Assembly: GCF_902635505.1 (NCBI RefSeq)
Contig: NC_045429.1
Coordinates: forward strand, 429,067,669-429,131,668
DNA from: Sarcophilus harrisii
Taxonomy: Eukaryota > Chordata > Mammalia > Dasyuromorphia > Dasyuridae
Direction: 5' to 3'
Length of the DNA: 64,000 bases
The position numbers were made by a program, and so were the translations under genes. Positions 55,205-64,000 of this stretch are shown here, one piece after another (the stretch's first letter is position 1; every line of letters starts with the position of its first letter). Below the pieces are notes generated by a model. It did not search any database. It worked only from the letters and a program-made list of their open reading frames with translations, and was not told where the DNA came from.

Positions 55205-56330
55205 TCGGCTAGTCCCCATAACTCATAGTGGCTGCCCTTTCCGTGGCGCCTGTGCCATTATGTGCCCACTGTGTGCCAGGCACTGGGCGAGGGCAATGGC
55301 CGGCACTCCGATTCTCTTCCTGGGCCTACCTACTGTGTGCCGGCACCGGCAGTCCCCATAACCCAGTAACCTTTCCATGGCACCTGGGTTTGTATTGACT
55401 TGTGCCAGGCACGGGGTCCCATAACCCTTTAGTGGCTGCCCTTTCCTGGGGGCCCCAATATTTTGCCCACTGTGTGGGCACTGGGCTGAGGGCTTTAATG
55501 CGCCTGGCACTCAAGTTTCTTCCAGGCCCCACCTACTTGTGCCAGGCACCGGCCAGTCCCAAACCCAAGTAACCTTCCACACCTGGGTCGAGGCCCCCGT
55601 GTGCCAGGCACTGGGCTAGGGCTTTAACATTGAGCACTTCAAGTTCTCTTCCATGCCCTTACTGTTGCGGACTCATAGTCCCCATAACTAACAGTAACCT
55701 TTCCATGGCACCTGGGTCTGTATGTGCCCACTGTGTGCCAGGCACTGGGCTGAGGGCTTTAATGCGCTCTGAGCACTTCAAGTTCTCTTCCTATGGCACC
55801 TACTGTGTCCGGCACTGCAGTCCCCATAATAACAGTAACCTTTCCGGCGCCCGGCCTTACCCCACTGTGGCCAGGAACTGGGCTGAGGGCTTTAGCCTGG
55901 CACTTCGCCCTCTTCCTGGCACCTACTGGTCCGGCACTCCGTCCCCATAACAACAGTAACCTTTCCATGGCACCTGGTCGATGTGCCCACTGTTCGGGCA
56001 CTGGGCTGAGGGCCCGCTCTGACACTTCCCGATTCTTTTCCTGTGGCGCCAACTGTGTGCCAGGACCCCAGTCCCCATAACTCATAGTAACTAACCTTTC
56101 CATGGCACCTGGGTCTGTATGTGCCCACTGTGTGCCAGGCACTGGGCTGAGGGCTTTAATGCGCTCTGAGCACTTCAAGTTCTCTTCCTATGGCACCTAC
56201 TGTGTGCCAGGCACTCGGCTAATCCCCATAACTCATAGTGACTAACCTTTCCGTGGCGCCTGGGTCTATAAGTGCCCATCATGTGCCAGGCACTGGGCTG
56301 AGGGCTTTAAGTGGTAAAGCAAATACTTGT
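55205..56330 (+). repeat. MIR-derived tandem array, about 150-bp unit
   Basis: About nine units, each with 'taacctttccatggcacctg', 'cccactgtgtgccaggcact', 'gggctgagggctttaatg' and a second 'tgtgccaggcactcggct'. Near 56075 and 56225 successive units are 150 bases apart and almost identical; units between 55240 and 56060 carry many small gaps. The core phrase is the MIR/LINE-2 'tgtgccaggcactg'. Open frames through the array are repeat artefacts. Confidence 0.9.
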
Positions 56331-56389
56331 CACGCCTTCTATGTGCCAGGCATTGTACTGACCTTCCTATAGTGCCTGTAACTATATAT

Positions 56390-56610
56390 GTCCAGCTTTG
56401 AGTAGTAATAGCTGACATTTCTATAATGCCTACTATATGCCAGACACATAGTACTTCAAATGATACCTAGAGTCTTTATATAGCGCCTGTTGTGTGTCAG
56501 GTCGAGTGCTAAAAGCTATACAGTGACTTCCTTTTTAAATCCCTTACACTTTATCCCCATTTTTAGATGGGGAAACTGAGGCACAGGCAGTGATTTATTT
56601 GCCTGGGGAT
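56390..56610 (-). mobile_element. MIR, likely founder of the array
   Basis: 'gtagtaatagctgacatttc', 'ctactatatgccagacacat', 'tttatccccatttttagatg', 'gggaaactgaggcacaggca': antisense MIR directly following the tandem array. Confidence 0.7.
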
Positions 56611-56879
56611 GCCCGAATGGGAAGTCACAGCAGCCTGTCTCAGAGGCCGTCCCATCCCTGCTTCTCCCTGTCTCTGCTCCACTTACACACCCTCCTGGGT
56701 GGCCGCATGGTGGAGGGTGGAGCAGCTCGGAGAGCTCTGGCTGCCGAGTCCTTCAAGATCTCAGTTTTGCTCATTTACTCTTGGCATGAGCTGGGCCAGG
56801 TCATATCCTTGCAGGGTTTCTTGATGTCTGAAAATGAAGGGGATCGCTTTTGACTTCCAAGTCCTTTCTATTCCTAAAT

Positions 56880-57055
56880 GATGCATCTTGTTTAGTCGTA
56901 TCCAACTCTTCCCGACCCCTTTTGGGGTTTTCTTGGCAGATGAGGAAACTGAAACAGAACAAACAGTGGAGTGAAATGACTTATTCAGGGCCACACTGGA
57001 CTTAAAGTCTTCCTGACTATAGGCCCTGGACTCCACCTTCTAGCTGCCAGAGCGT
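56880..57055 (-). mobile_element. MAR1-type tRNA-RTE SINE, minus
   Basis: 'cttgtttagtcgtatccaac', 'ccccttttggggttttcttg', 'gcagatgaggaaactgaaac', 'actccaccttctagctgcc'. Confidence 0.75.
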
Positions 57056-58564
57056 GGGTCTAGTAACCCAGGATTTGTAAAGCTTTTCCTCCCTTAGTGC
57101 CTTCCCCCGCAATACCCCCTATTGGTCCTGTCTGCAGCTTGTTTGGATTTAGCTAATTTACTTGTGATCTCTCTTTTGAAGGAGGTCCTGAGTGCTGGGG
57201 CTGTTTGTTGCCTTTGTATTATCCCAGTTCCTAAGCACTGTGCCTGGCTTGGAGCAAGATTTGTCTGAATCCTGGCAGCCAGAGGCACTAAGTGAAGGCT
57301 AGCCATTATCATTCAGGAAGCATTCGAGGAAGCACTTGTGGCTGCTGAGACACTTCCTGCCCCCTGGGATCTTTCTTTCTAATGAGGGGGAAGAACTCTC
57401 TTCACTTCTCCCTTCCCTCCCACTTGAAGAGATTACATTTGGTGATCTGCATAATTCCATTTCCATTTAGTTGATTCTCTTCTTTGGACTGATGGAGATG
57501 GGGATGGGGATGGAGATGGAGGTGGAAGTGAAAGGGCATGTGTCTGTGTGTGTGTAAGTGTGTAAGAAACCCAAGTGCTATTTTCTCTGGATTCCCTGAC
57601 TTCTGTTGTCTCTGACCTATTCCAATACCTTGAGTTGGATTGTTGGGGAAGGTGCCTTGTTTATGGCTGGAGCTAGAGGTAACGTGACTTTTTTTTTTCC
57701 TTGAGAAAGACCCTTTTTTTTTTTTTTAAAGAATAATCACCACCTTGGAAATCCTAATGCCTGAGATTTGATTTGGATCGTTTTGGAGAATTAAGGTTTC
57801 TCCGCCAGTATCTCCTGGCCTTCTGGACAGCTCTTCTGCCTTTGCTCCTTGTTATGGTGTATGGAGGTAGCTGCCCTGGGAGCGGACTGTAGTGGGATGG
57901 GGGTGACAGGATCAGCCTTCCCCTTCACTGCCCCTTCAGGGTTGGGAAGCAGAGAATGAAGCAGGACGGTTCTTACTGCCTAGCTTCCTGGTACAGACCC
58001 CCAGCAAGCTTATTCCTTTTTCTGTTTCATCAGTCACTTGAACAGAGCATTCTGCTCTGAGCAAAAACTATGTGCCATTGAGAAAGAATGAGGTGTTAAT
58101 ATTACTGGTACAGTCTTCTCAGCGGGGAATGCAATTGGTGCATCACACGTGTTTTTTCCCTACTCCCCTTGCTTTGGATTCGATTTAACATCCAGTATAA
58201 TGAGGTGATGAATAAACATGCATTGTGTCTGCAGCTTGCCAAGCAGAAGTTGAGGCATTGCGTGGTTCTTAGAGGCAGAGACCAGTCCGGAGGGCACCTG
58301 CACATGCTGCTGCCTCACATGCCCATTCCTTCAGCTCAGGCGATGGGCTGCTCACTGTAATGGCAGGGTCTCCCAGGGAAAAAAATGAGACAGTGCCGAC
58401 TCTTTTAACGTCTGCCTTATTGTAAATTCAGCCAGCCCACTTGCTTGTGACTTTTAAAGAGAATTTGTTTGATAGTGTAGATTTTTCTTCTCAACTTCAC
58501 AGGCATAAGGAAATAGGCCGCTCATGTATTATTTTGCTGTGAATCCTCAACAGTGGACTAGACT
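57056..58564. other. Presumed RFFL intron 1, low repeat content
   Basis: Only a LINE-2-like patch ('cctaagcactgtgcctggct' at 57230) and a G-rich 'gatggggatggggatgga' run near 57491 are recognised. The rest is unique and free of known retroposons, so it may hold regulatory sequence. No coding exon is seen. Confidence 0.4.
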
Positions 58565-58684
58565 ATGTTATTTTTTTCACAAGATGTAGTTGGGAAATGA
58601 AGGAAAGCTCAGTGCATCATAGGCCGGAGAATGTTATTTTCACAAGATGTAGTTGGGCAGGGAAGGAAAGCTCAATGCATTGTA
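58565..58684 (+). repeat. Tandem duplication, about 65-bp unit
   Basis: 'cacaagatgtagttggg' followed by 'aaggaaagctca.tgcat' occurs at 58565-58620 and again at 58631-58684, with a few differences. Confidence 0.85.
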
Positions 58685-58689
58685 AAGAT

Positions 58690-59495
58690 TGAAAGAGAGT
58701 CCAGCAGATTAAGCTGGATTTTGCCCAAAGAAGGAGTTCTGGGTGTGGAATTTGGGGCTGGTTTGTCAGATGGAACTCATGTGGCCACTGGTGGGGGGGC
58801 TATTGGCTTTTTTTGTCTTCAAAACCTTTGTGCCAGGGGGATAGCTGGATAGGAGAGAGGGAAAGACTTGTATTGGGAAATAAAAGGAGGTGAAGTAAAA
58901 AAGATGAAGTCAGAGATTTTAGTATTGGAATGGAAACCTAACTGGCTGGGCTGTTTTGTAGACTCAGGAACAGGCATAGGGCCTTGTTTCTAGTTACCTC
59001 AAGGTTCCACTGAGACTTGAAGTGAACTGGAATAGCTGGATTCAATTCAGAATATTAACCATTACATTAGTAGATACTTGATGTATTTTGTATTTCTGGA
59101 GTGGCAAATGGAGTGCGTTTTGCTTTCATATAGCTCCAAATTACGATTGTGTGGTTAATAGCAAAAAGCTTGCTTTGTACTTGAAGAAAAATGTGACTAT
59201 ACTGCAAGACACATTTGAATGTCTATATTTAATTACAGAGACCAGACTCCTCAAAACCTCTGAATCGATCAGCCCAAAAGCTATTATCTTGATCGTTTAC
59301 ATCGGAATGCTAGGTAGTAAATTCTCTAAACTGATTAGTTAATTTAAGCAACTGCTAAAAGAGTAGAATATTCTGAAAAAGAGCATGCCTTAGAAAGCTT
59401 TTAAATTAATGCAGTTAAAAACTTTCTAATGCAAAGCAAGTTTGTGTAACTCTGATTTGGCTCCCTAAAATGCAAATGGTTAGTTGAGTGGGGAA
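58690..59495. other. Presumed RFFL intron 1, unassigned
   Basis: No repeat or exon recognised; moderately A/T-rich unique sequence. Confidence 0.4.
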
Positions 59496-59499
59496 AGGA

Positions 59500-59725
59500 A
59501 TAAACATTTATATGACACCTATGGGAGCTAAGCATTTTACAAATTTTATCTCTTTTGATTCTCACAAGTAGCTTGTGAGATAGATGTTGGTAATTATCCC
59601 CACTACAGTTGAGGAAATTGAGGCAAACAATAAAGTGACTTACCCAAGGTGTCTGAGACCAGATTTGGACCCAAGTGTTTCTGGAACCTGGCTGACTATG
59701 TGACAGCTACTGTGGATATTTCTTG
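59500..59725 (-). mobile_element. MIR/THER1-type SINE, antisense
   Basis: 'taaacatttatatgacacct', 'atctcttttgattctcacaa', 'gttgaggaaattgaggcaaa', 'tgtctgagaccagatttgga'. Confidence 0.65.
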
Positions 59726-59915
59726 GTAGTGATGAGCATTTAAAGAACATTTATCTGAAAAATTAACTTTCTCTTTTTGTGTTCATTTTAAATAAATGTT
59801 TGAGACTCCTACATGCCAACTGGGTACCAAGGATTTAAAAAAAAAAAAAAGCATTGAAATTGTCCTTTTACCCTCAAGGGGTTTAAATTCTTGGGAGGAA
59901 AGGGAGGCCATTTGT

Positions 59916-60391
59916 TGTAATGCCGGAGAAACTGAGCAAGACAGAGGTTAGAGACCAATTCAATAGTTTATTAAATGGAGAGAGATACTGGGACTAAATG
60001 GGCTGGACAAGATTATCATCTCTGAGTCCAGCCCTGAGTATTGGGACAGCAAGCTTTTTTATAGGATAACAAGAACAGTGACATAATGGGGGAGGCCCCT
60101 AGGATGACACAATGGAGGGAGGTTACTGATATTCTAATGACATCTAAAATGGATAACCCTTTATCCAGTCAAACATTAAGAAGGAATGTCTATAACCTAA
60201 AGATATAAAACCTTCATCTTATCAACCATTTTAGAGGGAATGATTATAGCCTGAGGTTTTGGGGCAGAGCAACTGAGGTAGACCTTTATCTTCAAACGCT
60301 GAGAGGGAAAGGTTATAACCTGAGGCAGAGTAACTAAATAGGACAATGAGGAAACTAGGTCAGGACATCAAAAGGGAACTGTGGCACAACC
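59916..60391 (-). mobile_element. Second solo LTR of the same retroviral family
   Basis: A 476-base block closely similar to 48791-49297, flanked by the 4-base repeat TTGT (59912-59915 and 60392-60395). On the minus strand a TATA-like box and AATAAA occur in the same positions. No internal region remains. The two LTRs differ in length by about 30 bases and at scattered sites, and have different target duplications, so they are separate insertions, not one provirus. Confidence 0.85.
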
Positions 60392-60395
60392 TTGT

Positions 60396-61430
60396 AAATT
60401 TGGCAAGTATATACCTAAAATTTTTTTGAGGGCAGTAGAAAAGATACTAGCTGCTGGAGGAGTGAGAAAGTAGTGGAGAAGGTTGCTTTGGTGGAAACTT
60501 GAGGTTCTTAAAAGGTATGTGTTAGGAAAGGCTACATTTCAGGGCTGGGGACCAACAGCTGGAAATGGAAGGTCTTATATGGGAAGCTGCAAACAGGCCA
60601 ATTGGACAGCATGGATTTTGCATAGAAAGGAGTAATGTATAGCCTCCAAAGGGAGGTGGAAGCCAGACTTACTTTGAGGTTTGTGTGACAGGGCTGAAGA
60701 CAAGTTGATCTACCTGGGCTTCAGTATTCTCATCTGTAAAATGGGACACTTGGACCAAATCAATGAGGATCTCTTGCAGCTCTATATTTTCTTCAGAAGA
60801 AAATGTAAAATCTAGAGCAGTATTGGTTGGGCAATTAATTACTCGCTATATATTCATTTTATATTGTTTCTGTTCTGTTATGATTGTTACTTAAAGTGGA
60901 ATCCTTGATATTTTAAGGAGCAAATGGGAGGATATATGTAAAGTGTTTTTTGAACCCTAAAGATATGATCATGAGGTCATGGTTGCTAGCTAGCATTTGT
61001 AGACAGGCTTGGAAGTTTGCAAAATTCTCTGCCCTTGTCATTATCGCATTCATAGCATAGAAGTCACATGTGCTTCCTCATTTTATAGATGTGGAAATGG
61101 AGATAACTGGTGACTTGGCCCGGGTTACCCAGTAAGTGGCTGATCCAGGGCTCTGGATTAGTTCTGTGTAACTAAGGGCTGTCCCCAAGTGGAGCAGAGG
61201 TGAACAGAATTTGCAAACTGGGGATACTATAGAAGTGACTACTGCAGTTATCTTGTGTGGCAAAGGGACCAAATTGTGGTCTCCTTTTGTAACCAGCTAA
61301 GCTAAGAATGGTTTTTCTATTTTTAAATACAACAAAACTGTTTAAAAGTGTCAAAACCATTCTTAGCCAGGGCCCTGTGAAAACAGACCTTCTACAGTTT
61401 GCAGACCCCTGTTTTGCACTAATTATGTTG
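60396..61430. other. Presumed RFFL intron 1 with MIR/L2 fragments
   Basis: LINE-2-like text near 60545-60690, a MIR core 'cttcagtattctcatctgta' near 60719, another antisense MIR at 61075-61160. No exon. Confidence 0.4.
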
Positions 61431-61745
61431 GTCTTTTATAATAATGATAATTATTTCTTTAGCACTTAAAGATTTGCAAAGTGCTTTGCATAATAGCACC
61501 TATCTTCAGGGTTTTTGTGACAGCCAAGTGAGATATTTGCTTAAAGGTTTATATAAATGCTAACTAAACAAATATCTTTTTTGGACCACAGAGCATCCTG
61601 GAAGATAAGTCTGTTTTAATCTGCAGTTTATAGATGAGGAAAATTAAAGAAAACTAAAGAGAATTGCCGGGAAGTATCTGAGTCGGAATTTGAACTCGGG
61701 TCCTTTTGACTTTTACTTTCAGTACTTTGTCAACTACTTGGTAAT
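61431..61745 (-). mobile_element. MIR-type SINE, antisense
   Basis: 'cttaaagatttgcaaagtgc', 'gtttatagatgaggaaaatt', 'tcggaatttgaactcgggtc' give a degraded antisense MIR. Confidence 0.55.
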
Positions 61746-64000
61746 TTATGTGCATTCAATCTGTGTCAAACATTGAGAAGTATAAAGATAAATAAGAAAT
61801 GGATCCTGGTGTAGAGCTCTCGGTTTGGGGTTTGGTATCTGACCAGACTTGCCGCCCCCAAGATATATCCAAATCCATATAAAAATGATTGATGCGTTGT
61901 AACCAAATTATATCGGATTATATTTCTTTTACATTTCTAAAGTGATGCATTAAAAACAAAGTATTGCATAATTGTGAATAGGAGAACTATTATTTTAACA
62001 CAACTAAAGAGAATGGCTACTTTTTTTGCAGTTGTAATTTGTTGTAAGAGGAGCATTTGAAATGTATCTGGTTAGAAGTTATTTTGTAACAGGAAATTTT
62101 ATTCTAAAAACACATATGGTAAAATTTTACTTCTGCCTAGTAGTGTCCTTCCCCACTCTCCCAGGGGAAAAAGACCAATCATTAATTAACTTTTTGATAG
62201 CTCTGAAGGGCTTGAATTTGTTTATATCTCATCCAGAGACAGATCAGGATTCCTTTCAGCTGGCTTCCTTGGTGGATGATGATTATAGGTGTACACTATA
62301 TTTGACATGCTTGAATTCTCTTTCTAAATCATTCCATTATTTTTTTTTTTAAATGTTAAGAGCATATAATCCCCAATGCTGATTTACTAAAATCATTTTT
62401 CACTAAAGTCATTTATTTAGGATTTAATTTCACTGCTTTTATATTTTCCCTTTTGTTAATTATTTTAAAGCCAAACATGAACTTTAAGTTTCCTGTGGGA
62501 AAAACTTTTTGAGTTTCTTAATATAGACTTTGCATTAGGTAAAGTCTCATCACACAAATTCTGCTTTACAGAGTTCTGGAAGAAATCCATCTTGCCAAAA
62601 CCCCCACCTATGTTAACTTTACTGTAGCTGCTCCTGGGCTCAGTGATCTATTAAGTCCCCCCCCAAAAACAAGCAAACAAAAACCAAAAACCAAAACCCT
62701 CTACATGAAAGCAGAACATATGTAGAGACCAAGATATCTATCATTTATCTGTCTGGTTCTGAGTGCCTTGTCTTCTCTCCCTGTCAGATACTGTGTATCC
62801 CCTGTCCTTGTGCCTTCCTCCTCCTGCTCTCACTTCTCTGTCCCTGACCTCCAGGTGTCCTTGGATGGAGAATGGCCCTTTCCCCTCATGGTACATGACT
62901 TCCTTCTTGCCTCTCTCCCCTCCCCCCATCCTTCCATTCTCCCCCTTCCTCCTCCCCTACCCCCCTACATAAATCAAAAACTACCTTAAAAAAGCTGGGT
63001 AAGCTAGCATTCTGTCACTTAGAAATGTTTAACCAGCACTTCTGGCCTTTGCTGACATTAATAACTAAGACTGATCATGATGACTGAGGCTCTGAAAGAA
63101 CCTAACGTGCTGCTTGAAGATATGTTCGGTATGGATCTTCTCCAGCTTATCTTTATTCGATATTTTTGGGAATTGAAGTACTTGATTAATTCACAAAATA
63201 CTGCATTCCCTAACCTCTCCAGGTAACTAAAGCTTGGGATATCACATCCAAATGAAGGCCCTTTTCAGCTGCATATTCTCTTTCTTTAGCCATGAGGGAA
63301 AGCTGGGTTGGGGATTCCACTGGACTCCTGAATGACCAGTGAGTGATGCTGCTGAACCAGCCTGCAGCCTGGCCGGGCCATCTGCTCTGTCTCTGGCAGT
63401 TAGATTGGAACTTATCACACTGGGAAAATTTTGAAAGGAGCCAAGGCAGCTTTCCAAATTCTTCATTTCTGGATGCCCTTGTGAGTAATTCTTAAATAGA
63501 TTTGTAGCTTTCCTTGGAGGTTAAGTCTCTGCAGGGGAAGGCCAGTTCATCTCTACCTGTCCCTGGCTTCTCTTTTGGTTTTTGTGTATGCCCTTCCACC
63601 AATTTGCCATTGACACACTGTCCCTGGATGGAGGCCTTTTCCTGTTTTGTAGAGACCAGGATATTACATGGGCTGCCATGCTTATGTTATTATCTTCTAT
63701 AGGACAAATCTGTCTCCTGACTAACTCACCTTTTCTGAATGTACATTTCCTGGGTGATATCCATCATGAAGCTTCTTGCATATAAGTCATTGTGGGAAAT
63801 ATCCTGTAACCTATGTAAGCCCAACAGGTGGCTCTCCATTGCCCTTAACTTTTTTTTGGTCCAGATTTGGGATTTCATTGACAATGGGGAACCTCTCTCT
63901 ACCAATGAGGATCACTAAGTACTGGTTAAGTTCCTGCTCTATGCCAGGCAGTCCCCTTGAGACAAAATTAGCATGTTTATCTTGCTTTCCAGAAACCTGC
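61746..64000. other. Presumed RFFL intron 1, no gene seen
   Basis: Mostly unique sequence with A/T-rich patches and a pyrimidine-rich stretch at about 62760-62965. No RFFL coding exon (expected start like MWATCCNWF) is present. Small frames are not supported as genes. Confidence 0.4.

Noticed and set aside
55223-56178. Several frames of 80-140 residues on both strands
   Set aside because: They are readings of the MIR-derived tandem array and share its repeats.

Overview
The window is nuclear DNA from a mammal, almost certainly a marsupial. Genes are intron-rich and compact, and the sequence between coding exons is crowded with metatherian-style retroposons: tRNA-derived SINEs (some with an RTE/BovB-like tail), many 5'-truncated L1 3' ends, long antisense LINE-2 relics, MIR/THER1-type fragments and two solo retroviral LTRs. 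The species cannot be fixed from the sequence alone.

Three host genes can be read exon by exon, and a fourth is inferred. (1) NLE1 (+) occupies 1976-8410. The first 54 codons lie upstream of the window; the remaining 431 codons are present in 11 intact coding exons ending in a 13-nt terminal coding piece. (2) FNDC8 (-) occupies 11845-17385, with four coding exons and a 323-residue product, convergent with NLE1. (3) RAD51D (+) occupies 20950-37231, with ten coding exons that sum to 987 nt, or 328 codons plus stop, the human length. FNDC8 and RAD51D are divergent and 3.6 kb apart; RAD51D starts in a CpG island, while FNDC8 has a CCAAT/CRE-like non-CpG promoter. (4) A second CpG island at about 54.4-55.0 kb is, by synteny, the likely promoter and non-coding first exon of RFFL, whose coding exons would lie beyond the window. 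The order NLE1 - FNDC8 - RAD51D - (RFFL) matches human 17q12 in reverse orientation.

The genes do not form a pathway. NLE1 acts in 60S ribosome maturation and Notch modulation. RAD51D is a RAD51 paralogue of the BCDX2 homologous-recombination complex. FNDC8 is a poorly characterised fibronectin-III protein. Region by region: 1-8.4 kb is NLE1; 8.4-11.5 kb is repeat-rich intergenic DNA; 11.5-17.6 kb is FNDC8, whose introns hold a long (ATTC)n satellite and an AT-rich tandem array; 17.6-20.2 kb is repeats, including a 57-bp tandem array and a 116-bp polypurine higher-order repeat; 20.2-38.6 kb is RAD51D with a probable 1.3-kb 3' UTR; 38.6-53.5 kb is a retroposon field; 53.6-54.05 kb is a polypyrimidine tract; 54.4-64 kb is the presumed RFFL promoter and first intron, including a MIR-derived tandem array. 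I found no new multi-gene system. The most notable signals are repeat-biology ones: an L1 with two apparent serial 3' transductions, nested insertions with perfect target-site duplications, a solo LTR inside a SINE, and tandem arrays next to splice sites and promoters.
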